DNA of 64,000 nt from an uncultured Bacteroides sp. (GCA_945965395.1 CAMFND010000150.1:1-64000), one strand, 5' to 3'; numbered from the stretch's first letter, positions 42,007-52,298 are shown. Numbers and translations are program-made. Notes: a model not told the origin generated them from the sequence alone.

Positions 42007-44412
42007 TTACTCAGCCTTCAATACCACTTCCGTTCCTTTCAAGAGAGGAGAAGTCAGTTTCACACGAATCTCACCTTTCTCACCTGTAGTCTGGATATAA
42101 GCCAGCAAACGTCCATGGAAAGCACGGTGATGATTATCTGTATAATCACTCATATCTCCGTTATTAGAACCTTCCAGTCCCAACAAACGTGCCGGACCTT
42201 CGATCTGACAGGTAACGTCGTTATCGCCTAATTTTACGATAGTACCTTGTTCATCCACCACTTCGATCGTTACATGTGCAGTAGCCTTATCCGGTGACAA
42301 GACTTCCTTATCCACAGTAGCCCGCAAGGCGTATGGACGTCCTGAGGTCTTGATTACATAAGATGAAAGCACCTTTCCAGTTGCATCACAACCTTCTGCA
42401 CGCAATTCTCCATCCTGATAAGGAATATCCCAGTAAATGATACCGCTCTTATCGTCGTAAGGCTTCATCTGGCCCACTTCTTTTCCGTTCAGCAACAAAC
42501 GAGCCTGCGGTGCATTGGTATAACAAACCACCCGAATCAACTGGCCCGGTTCGTAGTTCCACAAATCCCATGCATCCATTGATACCCAGTCGTGCTTGGG
42601 ATATGTACCGATGTAAGTCACAGGTTTCTCACTCCAAAGCGAAGCTCGGAAGTATCCGCGTGGTTTGGGGAAACTGCCAAAGTCCAACAAACCGGTATAC
42701 AAACCTCTGGAAGGCCATCTGCCTGATTCACCCAAATAGTCCGTACCCGTCCAGAGGAACTGTCCGAAAATAAATTCCTTGTCGCGTACCGCATGCCAAG
42801 CTTCAATTCCCACACCCGTTTCACTACCGTAAATCACACGGTCAGGATAAGTGGCATGGTCTTCGTCATAACGATTTTCCGTGTAATTATATCCTACTAC
42901 ATCTACGGCTTGAGGATACTCTGTCTGATTCGACATTACCACTCCGGCCAATGCACCGGTAACAGGACGTGAAGTATCTACCGCACGTACACAGGCAGCC
43001 AGACGTTTCGCAATCTTACCGATACGCATGGCATCCGGCGCATCAGGCTTGTATCCTCCAAACATAGGCTGGTTAATGGTTGTACCATCCAGAACCGGAT
43101 GAGAATAAGGGTCATTCGGATAGTCTACCTCATTACCGATGCTCCACAAGAATATACAAGGGTGATTCCGGTCACGACGCACCATATCCGTCACATCGCG
43201 TTCAATCCATTCCTCAAAGAAATCAAACGAGCCGTCATAGCTTGGTTCACCGACATTCCATCCCTTTATCCATTTCCGTTTCGGGAATTCCCATTCATCC
43301 GAAGCCTCATCCATCACCAGGAAGCCCATTCGGTCACATAAATCATACAATACCGGTGCCTGCGGATTATGGCTCATACGGATGGCATTCACACCAATCT
43401 CTTTCAGGTTTTTCAGACGGCGCTCCCATACTTCAGGAGGAACTACTGCTCCCAGTACACCTGCATCATGATGCAGACATACTCCTTTCACCTTCATCCA
43501 CTTTCCGTTCAGGGCAAATCCTTTATTGGCATCGAACTTCAACGTACGGAGACCTACATTCGTCGAACTGCCATCTATCCGTTTGCCGTCACAAAGCAGC
43601 TCTGTCTTCAGCGTGTACAGATAAGGTGCATCCAGATTCCAGCGGCGAGGTTTCTTCAGCTTCAATGATACTGTTTCTTTCGCAATGCCCTCAGCTTTAT
43701 CCGCCACTTTCTTACGGCCCTGTGCTACCAGTGTACCATCTGCATCATAAAGTGCCGCAGAAACCTCCAATGCGCCAGCGGACTTCACATGTTTCTCTAC
43801 TTCCATATCGACTGCCACTACCGCCTGCTTATCGGTCAGCGAAGTAGCGTGCCAACCTATCCCCCATTGTGCAAAATGAATGTCAGGAGCGGAAATCATC
43901 CACACATCCCGGTAAATTCCAGAACCGGTGTACCAGCGTGAATCGGCATAACGGCTATGGTCTATACGAACTGCCAGCACGTTATCTCCTTCCTTCAGGT
44001 AGGGAGTCATGTCATACATAAAAGATATGTATCCGTTCGGCCGTTTACCGAGCAAGTGTCCGTTCAGATAAACTTCGCTGCGGTTATATGCTCCCTCAAA
44101 ATAGATGTAATGGCGTGCAGCCTTATCGGTAACCTGAAAATGTTTCCGATACCATCCTATACCACCCGGCAAATAACCGGTACAACTTGCCAGTGAAGGA
44201 GAAAGCTGTCCTTCTACCGACCAGTCGTGCGGCAAATCCAGCTTTCGCCACTTACTGTCGTTATACGATACAGAAGCGCCCAAACTATCGTCCGACAAAC
44301 TGAATAACCAATTCTCATTGAATTTTTTGGCTTCGCCAAAAGATACTTGGGCTTGCACTGAAAAGCATGCAAGCAAAATGAATGAACAAAACAAAAATAA
44401 TCTGTTTCTCAT
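42007..44412 (-). CDS. GH2 glycosidase with DUF4982 (beta-galactosidase-like)
   Basis: 801 residues from MRNRLFLFCSFILLACF (44412), which gives a signal peptide ending near VQAQ; twelve extra upstream codons are unlikely. Jelly-roll sugar-binding, Ig-like and TIM barrel domains are followed by a DUF4982 module (WNYEPGQLIRVVCYTN) and a C-terminal Ig domain. Acid/base E428 is in WSIGNEVDYP and nucleophile E531 in YGSETGVG. It could act on beta-galactosides or glucuronides. The only hydrolase in this PUL, 168 bases after the DUF4361 gene, so possibly transcribed at a different level. Confidence 0.9.
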   Translation of the reverse strand: MRNRLFLFCSFILLACFSVQAQVSFGEAKKFNENWLFSLSDDSLGASVSYNDSKWRKLDLPHDWSVEGQLSPSLASCTGYLPGGIGWYRKHFQVTDKAARHYIYFEGAYNRSEVYLNGHLLGKRPNGYISFMYDMTPYLKEGDNVLAVRIDHSRYADSRWYTGSGIYRDVWMISAPDIHFAQWGIGWHATSLTDKQAVVAVDMEVEKHVKSAGALEVSAALYDADGTLVAQGRKKVADKAEGIAKETVSLKLKKPRRWNLDAPYLYTLKTELLCDGKRIDGSSTNVGLRTLKFDANKGFALNGKWMKVKGVCLHHDAGVLGAVVPPEVWERRLKNLKEIGVNAIRMSHNPQAPVLYDLCDRMGFLVMDEASDEWEFPKRKWIKGWNVGEPSYDGSFDFFEEWIERDVTDMVRRDRNHPCIFLWSIGNEVDYPNDPYSHPVLDGTTINQPMFGGYKPDAPDAMRIGKIAKRLAACVRAVDTSRPVTGALAGVVMSNQTEYPQAVDVVGYNYTENRYDEDHATYPDRVIYGSETGVGIEAWHAVRDKEFIFGQFLWTGTDYLGESGRWPSRGLYTGLLDFGSFPKPRGYFRASLWSEKPVTYIGTYPKHDWVSMDAWDLWNYEPGQLIRVVCYTNAPQARLLLNGKEVGQMKPYDDKSGIIYWDIPYQDGELRAEGCDATGKVLSSYVIKTSGRPYALRATVDKEVLSPDKATAHVTIEVVDEQGTIVKLGDNDVTCQIEGPARLLGLEGSNNGDMSDYTDNHHRAFHGRLLAYIQTTGEKGEIRVKLTSPLLKGTEVVLKAE

Positions 44413-44517
44413 AGAAATATCAATATTAGTCACATAGATTCTATTCACAATAAATATACTACAAATTATTTACTCTATAAAATCTACATGCAGAATAAAT
44501 TACCCTTACATAGAATT

Positions 44518-44547
44518 GGGCTGCACCGCTTTATTACGATGCAGCCC
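44518..44547. promoter_or_regulatory. Hairpin between DUF4361 gene and GH2
   Basis: GGGCTGCA and TGCAGCCC (8 bp) enclose a 14-base loop, 34 bases past the DUF4361 stop. There is no T-run in the direction of transcription, so it may act as an RNA stabiliser or weak attenuator that separates GH2 expression from the sus genes. Confidence 0.5.
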
Positions 44548-44580
44548 TTATTCTCATTTATCAAAAATCAAATCCTATAA

Positions 44581-45441
44581 CTACTCCTCTGCATGATCTA
44601 AAGATGCCAAAATCAACTTACCTGACACAGAATGTTCTGCCCCTGCAGAATCCTTATATCTAAAGTTAACAGTAAAAGTCTCTTCTTCTGCATCATAGGT
44701 CCCTTCACTCTCTAAAATCTCCATATTCTTCCATCCCTTTATTGTCAATGTATTGTTTTCATTGATACTAAAGGTTACACCTTCATCATCCACATTGGCA
44801 ATATTCTCTGCCCCAGAATTATAAATTCGGATAGTATTGGAGTTTACAGCCACAGCAGTTCTCAATAAACTGAAAGGAATTCCGTCTTTCTCACCTTCAT
44901 AATTATAGTTTCCAGAATAAGTATTATATGTGGAAACAGATAATAAAACAGTTGTATTCGGTTCCATCAATTGATACTCTGAACATGATTTTATTTTCAA
45001 TGGAATGGTATACAAAGAGTCACAATGCAAGCCCGAGGTTGTAATCTTTACAGGAACTAACGTTTGTGCATGTCCGGCCGGTATCACTACCCTCATTGAC
45101 TCAAACTTATATAAATCGTTCGGCATCGGAGCATATTGAATGTCATTTTCTGATTTATATTTCTTATTATACTCACCAATAGCTGTCGGATCTTCTTCTA
45201 ATTCAACAACGACATCTCTATCTGGCAACAACGAACCACTCACATACACAGAAGTTGTTATATCGACTTCTGCTTGAGCAAAATCCACTTTTCGAGTTAA
45301 CATGTGACCTTCTTCTCCACTACCTACAAGATAAACTTGTTTAATATAATGTTCCATTTCAAGCATATCCTGCTCCCTGCATCCTACAACAAAAAAGAGA
45401 GACAAACATGCAAAATATAAAATAGCTTTTTTCATTTTCAT
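44581..45441 (-). CDS. DUF1735/DUF4361 surface lipoprotein
   Basis: About 286 residues. I start at MKMKKAILYFACL (45441), giving a lipobox C21 (VVGCREQ); the frame extends a few codons into susD. A DUF1735 domain (about 35-155, DVDITTSVYVSGSLLPDRDVV-like strand and RVVIPAGHAQTLVPVKI) precedes a DUF4361 C-terminal domain with KGWKNMEILESEGTYD. Such proteins are often surface glycan-binding partners of SusC/D. 11 bases after the SusD stop. Confidence 0.85.
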   Translation of the reverse strand: MKMKKAILYFACLSLFFVVGCREQDMLEMEHYIKQVYLVGSGEEGHMLTRKVDFAQAEVDITTSVYVSGSLLPDRDVVVELEEDPTAIGEYNKKYKSENDIQYAPMPNDLYKFESMRVVIPAGHAQTLVPVKITTSGLHCDSLYTIPLKIKSCSEYQLMEPNTTVLLSVSTYNTYSGNYNYEGEKDGIPFSLLRTAVAVNSNTIRIYNSGAENIANVDDEGVTFSINENNTLTIKGWKNMEILESEGTYDAEEETFTVNFRYKDSAGAEHSVSGKLILASLDHAEE

Positions 45442-45452
45442 ACTTTTAATTT

Positions 45453-47441
45453 TTACCAATTAGGGTTCTGTGTTAATCGTGCATTATGATCTAAAGCAGT
45501 CTTCGGTATCGGGAAGAAATACATTTTCTGGCTGAATACACGTTTCATAATTGCTTTACTATCAAGAATCGTACGCTTATAAAAATCAGTTCTCTGAGCA
45601 GATCTTACAGAAGTATTATAACCTGTAATTTTCGCATTATAGGCCTCATCAGCATCTCCCCAACGACGTAAATCGTGATAACGATAGCCTTCCAAAGCAA
45701 ACTCAATCTTTCTTTCCATCTTAATAGCCTCTCTCATCTTCTCCACGTCATTCAGTTCTGCATCGGTAATACCAGGCAAACCTGCTCTGAATCTAATCAT
45801 ATTAAAATATTTTCTCATCTCTTCTACATCCCTAGTAACAGTAATACCTGTTGCTTCATCAGTATAACTACCCTCGAGTTCATTCAAAGCTTCCACGTAA
45901 TTCAACAAAACTTCTGCATATCTAATGATAGCGAAAGTCTTGGCACGGCTTGTACCCTTTATATTATCCTCCTGATGAATATATTTACGACAAGTATACC
46001 CAGTATGATTATAATCTTCCGGGAAATTAGGGTTAGGGCCACCGTTTCCATCATAATAATAAGTTACCTCAATATTAGTCACATCATCACTACCTACATA
46101 AGCCGTTCCAGGCCACATGCAATGATTATAACCAATCGTCGCATAAAATCTGGCTTCTCTATAGCAATCTACCAGTGCTGAATTAGGCGTTACTGTATAA
46201 CCATCTGATACTTGCCATCCTTCTCCTCCAATACGGTCTCCCGCATGATCAGCCGAAGGATATGGGTACTGTACACTGGAATGATCAATTGTATTTCCAT
46301 CAATCATCTTATAAGAATCAATCAAATCAAGACAGACATTCAGTCCATTACCTCCTCCTAACACATACGGAGTAGCAATCCACTGATTGGAGTTGTCATT
46401 AGACCCTCTTCCCACCGTCATATTACAATAATAAATGTATTCAGGAACTAATTCCGCATTGATTGATCCGTCGAATAAACTTTTGTATGACTGATAAGGA
46501 TCGATATTTCCTGCACCATTAGGGAAATCTGCACTAGGTACCGTAGAAGGAAGAGCTACAGTCTGTTCTGTACGAGCTACAGTATTCAAGCTATATACGT
46601 TCATGTCGATTACACGTTTGGACGCTACTGCAGCCTTCGCCCATTTGCTATTATCGTACGACTGACTGATGAAATTCTTTCCATCTTCCGTTTTCCAGTC
46701 AGCATAACGTGTATTTCCATTATACCATGGACTGGCTGCATACAAACGTAAGCGTGAAATCATCGCCAAAGCCGCTCCCTTAGTGGGAATATACTGATAA
46801 GCCTGAGTTCTGCTTTCCGGTAACAAACTTGCTGCCTGTTCCATATCATCACAGATATAATCAACGCATTCATCATACGTATTTCTAGGATAGGAAGCAT
46901 CATCCGCTGGAGTATCTACCGCAAACGGAGTATCCGGCACGATAGGTACGGGACCGTATTGTCTTAACAAGCAAAAATAGAAATATCCTCTCAAGAAATG
47001 TCCACGGCCCGTATAATCTCTCCGTTCCATATCAGACAAATCTTTACACTCACCAATTCTTGAAAGTAAAATATTCGCTTTTCGGATTCCTTTGTAATAA
47101 TGTGCCCAATTATTAAAATGCTCACTCTGCGCCGTTTCATTACCCAACATAAAATACATACCGGCATGGCGACCGTCTTGCCAAGAAGCAAAACACTCAT
47201 CAGAAGCCAATCCAAACGGGAAAGGAGACTCTGTAAAAAGCCTGCTCTCATCAGGAAGATAAGTGGCAATACCATTAATGTATTCGTTTACCAAGACTTT
47301 GCTTTGAAAAACAGAATCAATCGTATTTTGGTCATAGAAGTAGGAATCAACATCCAAATATGACTCACATGAGGTCATATTTGCAGCAACACATGCTCCA
47401 ATGGTTACAGCTGATAATATATTTTTAATTTTACGTTTCAT
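45453..47441 (-). CDS. SusD-like starch-binding outer membrane lipoprotein
   Basis: A 662-residue glycan-binding lid of the TonB transporter pair. Lipobox C25 (MTSCESYLDV), TPR-like helices with the family block ADEAYNAKITGY near the end, and C-terminal RagB/SusD strands (FFPIPKTALDHNARLTQNPNW) that close the fold. Intermediate aromatic residues probably line the sugar site. Directly downstream of susC with a 6-base gap. Larger than average for SusD because of an insert around residues 320-430. Confidence 0.95.
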   Translation of the reverse strand: MKRKIKNILSAVTIGACVAANMTSCESYLDVDSYFYDQNTIDSVFQSKVLVNEYINGIATYLPDESRLFTESPFPFGLASDECFASWQDGRHAGMYFMLGNETAQSEHFNNWAHYYKGIRKANILLSRIGECKDLSDMERRDYTGRGHFLRGYFYFCLLRQYGPVPIVPDTPFAVDTPADDASYPRNTYDECVDYICDDMEQAASLLPESRTQAYQYIPTKGAALAMISRLRLYAASPWYNGNTRYADWKTEDGKNFISQSYDNSKWAKAAVASKRVIDMNVYSLNTVARTEQTVALPSTVPSADFPNGAGNIDPYQSYKSLFDGSINAELVPEYIYYCNMTVGRGSNDNSNQWIATPYVLGGGNGLNVCLDLIDSYKMIDGNTIDHSSVQYPYPSADHAGDRIGGEGWQVSDGYTVTPNSALVDCYREARFYATIGYNHCMWPGTAYVGSDDVTNIEVTYYYDGNGGPNPNFPEDYNHTGYTCRKYIHQEDNIKGTSRAKTFAIIRYAEVLLNYVEALNELEGSYTDEATGITVTRDVEEMRKYFNMIRFRAGLPGITDAELNDVEKMREAIKMERKIEFALEGYRYHDLRRWGDADEAYNAKITGYNTSVRSAQRTDFYKRTILDSKAIMKRVFSQKMYFFPIPKTALDHNARLTQNPNW

Positions 47442-47447
47442 ATTCTA

Positions 47448-50400
47448 TTAGAATTGTAGGTTTGCTTGTAATGTGAATACTCTCTGCAAAGGATAAACAG
47501 CTCCATTTCCTGAGGCCTGAGCCGGATCCCAAAGTTTGACCTTATCCCAACATGCCAGATTGTCACCAATAAGACTCAATTGAAAGCCTTGAAGTCCAAT
47601 CTTCTTCATCTGAGGACAAGTAAAATCATAAGTAATCTGTACATTCTTTAATCTGAGATATCTTCCATCAGCCATCCAGAATGTAGAATTACGCTCATTA
47701 TTTGCATTAGGACCGTATGTCAAACGTGGGAAACGAGCATTAGGATTTTCAGTAGAAGGATCACCTGAATAAGATGCAGGAATCCATCTGTTAGAAGGGT
47801 CAGCAACAATGCTCAGTACATTTCCTGTCTGCTTTCCGGTGAAAGGATAAAAACCGTTACCACCATACATAAAGTCTACAATACCTACACCCTCAAACAA
47901 AGCACTAACCGACAAACGTTTATATTTTAACTCCAATGCAAAACCATATTGAAGTCTCGGAACATTTGAGTTTCCTATCAACACTTCATCGTATTCATCA
48001 ATTACACCATCACCATTTACATCCTTATATTTAATATCCCCAGGCATTACATCTGCCATGAATGTCTGTTTTGGACTGTTATCAATATCTGCCTGATCTT
48101 TAAACAAGCCAAGTGCAATTAAGCCTCTTTGGTTTCCATAAGGAGAACCCACCCATGACTGATAAGGATATTTTATTCCACTCTGTTCGTACTCTGTAAG
48201 TTTATTATTTGTATAAGTAAAGTTGGCTCTGGCAGTCAGACTCCAGTCTTTATTAAACTGATGCAAATAAGAGATATTACCATCTGCACCCCAACTTTCC
48301 ATCGCACCTACATTCGCCCATGGCAAAGTTACCAAACCCATTTCATCAGGAATGCTGGCTCTCTGCTGGAAGATACCAGTACGGTTTTCATGGAAGAAAT
48401 CGACTGTCACATCTATCTTTTGTTTAAAGAACTGAGCATCAATACCTATATCAAATTTCTTTGCTTTTTCCCATCTCAAGTTTTGTGACGCCTCCTGAGA
48501 TTCTACAATGTTATCGCCACCTCCCCAGATACCAGCACCTGAGCCTTGAGTCATAGTACTCAAAAATGGGAATCGCACACTACTATTGATACGGTCATTA
48601 CCCACAATACCATAAGAAGCCCTGAACTTCCAGAAATCAATAAAGCTTAAATTCTCCTGTACCCATTCATATTGAGTTGGTACCCAACCACCAGATATCG
48701 CAGGGAATACACCAAACTTCTGACCTTTTGCAAATGCTTCAGAGCCAGTATAACCTAAGTTACCTTCCAGGAAATAAGTATCTTTAAAAGAATAGGTCGC
48801 TCTAGCTGCCAAACCTGTGTAACGTTTTGGAATAGAAGCAATCAATGTCTGTGCTTCACCTGTGACAAAATCATCCATATAATACAACAACAAGCCCCCC
48901 ACTCTGTGTTTTTCATTGAAAACACGATCATAGTTTACACGACCCTCAAAATAGATTTTACGGGTTGTCAGGTTTGAAGATGAATATACGTCGTCTTTTC
49001 TGCTGACCTTTTCAATTAAATCTAATGTTCCATCTTTTTTACGTCCGGTAGCATAATACAATGCAGGAGTCTTTAACTGAGTCTGATTAAGTAAAGAATA
49101 AGTATTAATAGACATCAAAGCCTCTACTTTTAATCCTTTTACCCATTGATCAAAGTCCTGAGTTAGTTTCAATCGCACCGTGTTAGTCATCTCACTCTTC
49201 TTTTTATAACCTGTATAGTTCAATAGTACATACGGATTCTGTTGGTCTGCATTAGCGCCATATGCAGGAAGAGAACCATCTGAGTAAATAACAGGTACAG
49301 TCACAGGAGTCATATTTGCCTGTGCATCCCAAAGTGCCTGGTTATCATCACCATATCCAGGGAAAGAATTAGTTACGATAATGGATTCCAATCCCAATTC
49401 TACAATAGTAGATTTTGTCAGATTAGCATCTACATTTGCACGGAAATTGTATTTATTGTAGCCTACATTGTTGTCATAATTCTTGATACCTTTATCTTGC
49501 TTATAAATAGCGTCTTTATGCTGAATACCCACACTCATATAATATCTGGCATTACTACCACCACCATTCACACTGATATGATGCTGATGATTCCAAACAT
49601 AATCTTTCAACATAACATCACGCCAGTTTACATTTGGGTACAAATCTGGATCAAGCCCTGTTTGAAATAATTTAAGTTCAGCTGCATCATATACCGGACG
49701 TCCTCCACGTACTACAGATGCTTCGTTCGCCAAATTTGCGTAAGTTAACGCATCTACATACTCTGGTGTTCTTGCAGAATAAGAAATACCCGCATTACTC
49801 TTCACGCTAATTGTCAATTTACCCGATTTACCTCTTTTAGTTGTAACCAGTACCACACCATTGGCACCACGTACACCATATACAGCGGTTGCCGATGCAT
49901 CTTTTAATACAGTAAAACTTTCAATATCTGCCGGATCCAAAGTATTTAAGTCACCCTCAATACCATCAATTAACACCAAAGCTGAAGCACCAGCACCAAA
50001 TGTTCCAATACCACGTACCCAAAACTCTGAGAAGTCACTACCCGGCTCACCGCTTCGTGTCACAGCAATAATACCCGGAACACGTCCTCCAAGCATGTTA
50101 CTGACTGATGCAGCAGGAACCTGTAATTCACTACTTTTTACATTTGTAACGGCACCTACGACAGAAATCTTACGCTGAGTTCCTCGACCGATAACCACCA
50201 CTTCTTCTGTCTGGTTGATATCTTCTTTGAGTGCAATGGTTTGTCGCGTCATGTCCTTATTGACAACCATCGAGTATTCTTTAAATCCAATATAGCTAAA
50301 TACAAGAGTCGTATTACTGGGTACATTTTGCAATACGAAATTACCGTCCAAGTCGGTAATAATACCTTTCGTCGGATCATTCTTATATTGAATGGTTACA

Positions 50401-50522
50401 CCCACCAACGGTTCACCCTGTTCAGTCAGTACCACACCCGACACAGTATGACCACCTTGTGCATATACTGACAATACACTAATCAGTATGAATGCAAATA
50501 ACGTTAAAAATCTGTTCTTCAT
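47448..50522 (-). CDS. SusC-like TonB-dependent receptor
   Basis: A 1024-residue outer-membrane transporter. Signal peptide 1-21, a carboxypeptidase-regulatory-like domain (TVSGVVLTEQGEPLVGVTI), TonB-box region EEVVVIGRG, plug with VRGIGTFGAGASALVLIDG, then a beta-barrel ending in QRVFTLQANLQF with a terminal phenylalanine. The plug motif YGVRGANGVVLVTTKRGK is typical of SusC. Imports the oligosaccharide that the HTCS senses. 6 bases before susD; 17 after the IPT/NHL gene. Confidence 0.96.
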   Translation of the reverse strand: MKNRFLTLFAFILISVLSVYAQGGHTVSGVVLTEQGEPLVGVTIQYKNDPTKGIITDLDGNFVLQNVPSNTTLVFSYIGFKEYSMVVNKDMTRQTIALKEDINQTEEVVVIGRGTQRKISVVGAVTNVKSSELQVPAASVSNMLGGRVPGIIAVTRSGEPGSDFSEFWVRGIGTFGAGASALVLIDGIEGDLNTLDPADIESFTVLKDASATAVYGVRGANGVVLVTTKRGKSGKLTISVKSNAGISYSARTPEYVDALTYANLANEASVVRGGRPVYDAAELKLFQTGLDPDLYPNVNWRDVMLKDYVWNHQHHISVNGGGSNARYYMSVGIQHKDAIYKQDKGIKNYDNNVGYNKYNFRANVDANLTKSTIVELGLESIIVTNSFPGYGDDNQALWDAQANMTPVTVPVIYSDGSLPAYGANADQQNPYVLLNYTGYKKKSEMTNTVRLKLTQDFDQWVKGLKVEALMSINTYSLLNQTQLKTPALYYATGRKKDGTLDLIEKVSRKDDVYSSSNLTTRKIYFEGRVNYDRVFNEKHRVGGLLLYYMDDFVTGEAQTLIASIPKRYTGLAARATYSFKDTYFLEGNLGYTGSEAFAKGQKFGVFPAISGGWVPTQYEWVQENLSFIDFWKFRASYGIVGNDRINSSVRFPFLSTMTQGSGAGIWGGGDNIVESQEASQNLRWEKAKKFDIGIDAQFFKQKIDVTVDFFHENRTGIFQQRASIPDEMGLVTLPWANVGAMESWGADGNISYLHQFNKDWSLTARANFTYTNNKLTEYEQSGIKYPYQSWVGSPYGNQRGLIALGLFKDQADIDNSPKQTFMADVMPGDIKYKDVNGDGVIDEYDEVLIGNSNVPRLQYGFALELKYKRLSVSALFEGVGIVDFMYGGNGFYPFTGKQTGNVLSIVADPSNRWIPASYSGDPSTENPNARFPRLTYGPNANNERNSTFWMADGRYLRLKNVQITYDFTCPQMKKIGLQGFQLSLIGDNLACWDKVKLWDPAQASGNGAVYPLQRVFTLQANLQF

Positions 50523-50539
50523 TTTATTTGATTTTAAGT

Positions 50540-51850
50540 TTATTCAATAGCAAGTTTACGCACATTATAACCTGCACCTCCGGCGATGTATAAATTATCC
50601 TCAGAATCTACAGCAAGGTCAGTCAAATCACAGAACGACGCCTCCAAAGGAATTCCATCAACTTCGACATCACCCGATTTCTGTCCTCCTGCAATAGTTG
50701 ACACATATCCTGAAGGATATGCAATCTTACGGATAGACTGATTTCCGATATTAGCCACATAGATATTGCCCTCACTATCAATTGTCAACCCTCTTAACCA
50801 TTGAAACAAAGCCTCTTTTCTATCACCATCTACATTACCTGGGTGGTTTAAAGCACCTGCATATTCTTCTTGCTGCCATACACCACTCTCATCTTTGTAG
50901 ATTTTCAAAACCGCATGACCAAAATCTTCTGTGGCATAAAAACAATCTTCTACTCGACTGTATGCCAAATAATTCATAGTACCTCCATTTAAGTAATTAG
51001 ACTTTTCGAGCAACTTTTCGACCTTAAGATTTCCATTAGCATCTTTTTCTTTCAGACTCACTCTCACAAATACACCGACGTGATTTCTGATATACAGATA
51101 ATTATCAGTTTTATCCAAAGCACAAGCCCATTGTTCTCCATCTTTCAATTCTTCAATATTCCCCCGAATAAGTTCCGGCCCCCAGTTATTCGCTCTAGTA
51201 AGACGATATATCTTACCAGTATTCCTATATAACTCTACCACATACATAGTATCTCTTTGACTGGTAATAGCTGGTTTACAAGTACAAAGCCCACTTAAAA
51301 CAGTAACCACCTGATTATCTGTCTGAGAAATAAGTCGTATTCGCTTTACATGAGTTTCCACAGCCATAATATTATCACCAGCCACTACACCAATCCCCAT
51401 CACATCGTTAAATAAAGCTTCCGACAATGTCCCATCCTTATATTCTGATTTCTTATAAGTACCACATATAGTAGAAACTTTCTGTACCTGATTATACTTA
51501 AATGTTTTATCAGTAGTTATTTCTTTACCATCTACTACAACCTTCACAGAATTTTCACCATCTGGTTGTTTGGGTGCCAAGCAGTAAATCGATGTTCCAT
51601 TTGTGGATATAATACTCGCTTCTCTCGTATCTGCAAAGAAGACCTTAATCTTAGAAGCATCCGCTCCAAAATTACCTTCTATAATCACTTGTTCATTTAA
51701 CTCACCTTCGGAAGGAATTATACTTTTTATTTCCAAAGGCTTTGACGGATCATAATTGTTTTGTACCTCAGGATACTTTTCAATGTTATTACTTGCGCAC
51801 CCCGAGGTTAAAAGAATGAGCACAAATAATACAAGGCTTAAGTTCTTCAT
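50540..51850 (-). CDS. IPT/TIG plus NHL-repeat surface lipoprotein
   Basis: 436 residues with lipobox C18 (LTSGCASNN). Residues about 35-120 form an IPT/TIG Ig-like domain (IKSIIPSEGELNEQVIIEG). The rest carries NHL-like propeller blades: WLRGLTIDSEGNIYVANIGN, QSIRKIAYPSGYVSTIAGG, LTDLAVDSEDNLYIAGG. Likely a surface glycan-binding protein. Unusually, it is the first gene of the PUL operon rather than following SusD. Its promoter is the -7 box at 51977-51984. Confidence 0.88.
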   Translation of the reverse strand: MKNLSLVLFVLILLTSGCASNNIEKYPEVQNNYDPSKPLEIKSIIPSEGELNEQVIIEGNFGADASKIKVFFADTREASIISTNGTSIYCLAPKQPDGENSVKVVVDGKEITTDKTFKYNQVQKVSTICGTYKKSEYKDGTLSEALFNDVMGIGVVAGDNIMAVETHVKRIRLISQTDNQVVTVLSGLCTCKPAITSQRDTMYVVELYRNTGKIYRLTRANNWGPELIRGNIEELKDGEQWACALDKTDNYLYIRNHVGVFVRVSLKEKDANGNLKVEKLLEKSNYLNGGTMNYLAYSRVEDCFYATEDFGHAVLKIYKDESGVWQQEEYAGALNHPGNVDGDRKEALFQWLRGLTIDSEGNIYVANIGNQSIRKIAYPSGYVSTIAGGQKSGDVEVDGIPLEASFCDLTDLAVDSEDNLYIAGGAGYNVRKLAIE

Positions 51851-51976
51851 AAAATTTAATCTTTAAAGTTTCACAAATAGTTCTTATATCTTAATATAAA
51901 ACACAATCTATCTTATTTAACAGGGTATCTAATCCTATAAGATTAAATTAGTTTTTATAATTAAAATCAACGAATG

Positions 51977-51984
51977 CAAATATA
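51977..51984 (-). promoter_or_regulatory. Candidate -7 box of the PUL operon
   Basis: TATATTTG on the minus strand, followed by C as in most Bacteroides promoters. It would give a leader of about 120 bases before the IPT/NHL gene. No perfect -33 is seen; GAAAA occurs at 16 bases. Confidence 0.5.
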
Positions 51985-52043
51985 ATAGGATTCATATTGA
52001 GAAAAGCTACTTAAATCCATCATTGGAGGGCAATAAATAATGC

Positions 52044-52231
52044 AATGCATGATTTACTATCCTATAAAAACATCCAAGATACCCTAAGCTATTCCACATT
52101 ACAAAACTTCCTATCAGAAAGAATAGCATACCCCCATACCTGTCTCAGAACCTTATGAAACATGATGGGAAGGAACTGCATTAAAATAATTTTATAAAAA
52201 TCATGCATTGATAGATTATAAATCATGCATT
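52044..52231. promoter_or_regulatory. Three copies of AAATCATGCATT, candidate HTCS binding sites
   Basis: Exact AAATCATGCATT at 52198-52209 and 52220-52231, a direct repeat with 22-base spacing (two DNA turns), and the exact reverse complement at 52044-52055. The direct pair lies 37-70 bases before the HTCS -7 box; the inverted copy lies 60-78 bases before the PUL -7 box. This is the geometry expected for an AraC-type DNA-binding domain, which the HTCS has. Confidence 0.55.
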
Positions 52232-52267
52232 TTAACATTACAGGAAGTATCCTCAAATAAATATTTG

Positions 52268-52275
52268 TATTTTTG
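52268..52275 (+). promoter_or_regulatory. Candidate -7 box of the HTCS gene
   Basis: TATTTTTG on the plus strand, 24 bases before the start codon; no clear -33. Confidence 0.45.
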
Positions 52276-52298
52276 AGAAAACATAAAAAGGGAAAAAT

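Larger units (their letters stand above)
51851..52298. promoter_or_regulatory. 448-base divergent control region of the PUL
   Basis: Holds the leader of the PUL operon to the left and of the HTCS gene to the right. Within it are -7 boxes for both directions and three exact copies of a 12-mer (see separate entries). ATCCTATAA also occurs twice, at 51932-51940 and 52059-52067. No reading frame of substance. Confidence 0.7.

Noticed and set aside
52044..52231. A fifth member of the 22-bp palindrome arrays
   Set aside because: There is a 22-base step, but only two adjacent copies and an exact promoter-proximal position; an operator is a simpler reading.
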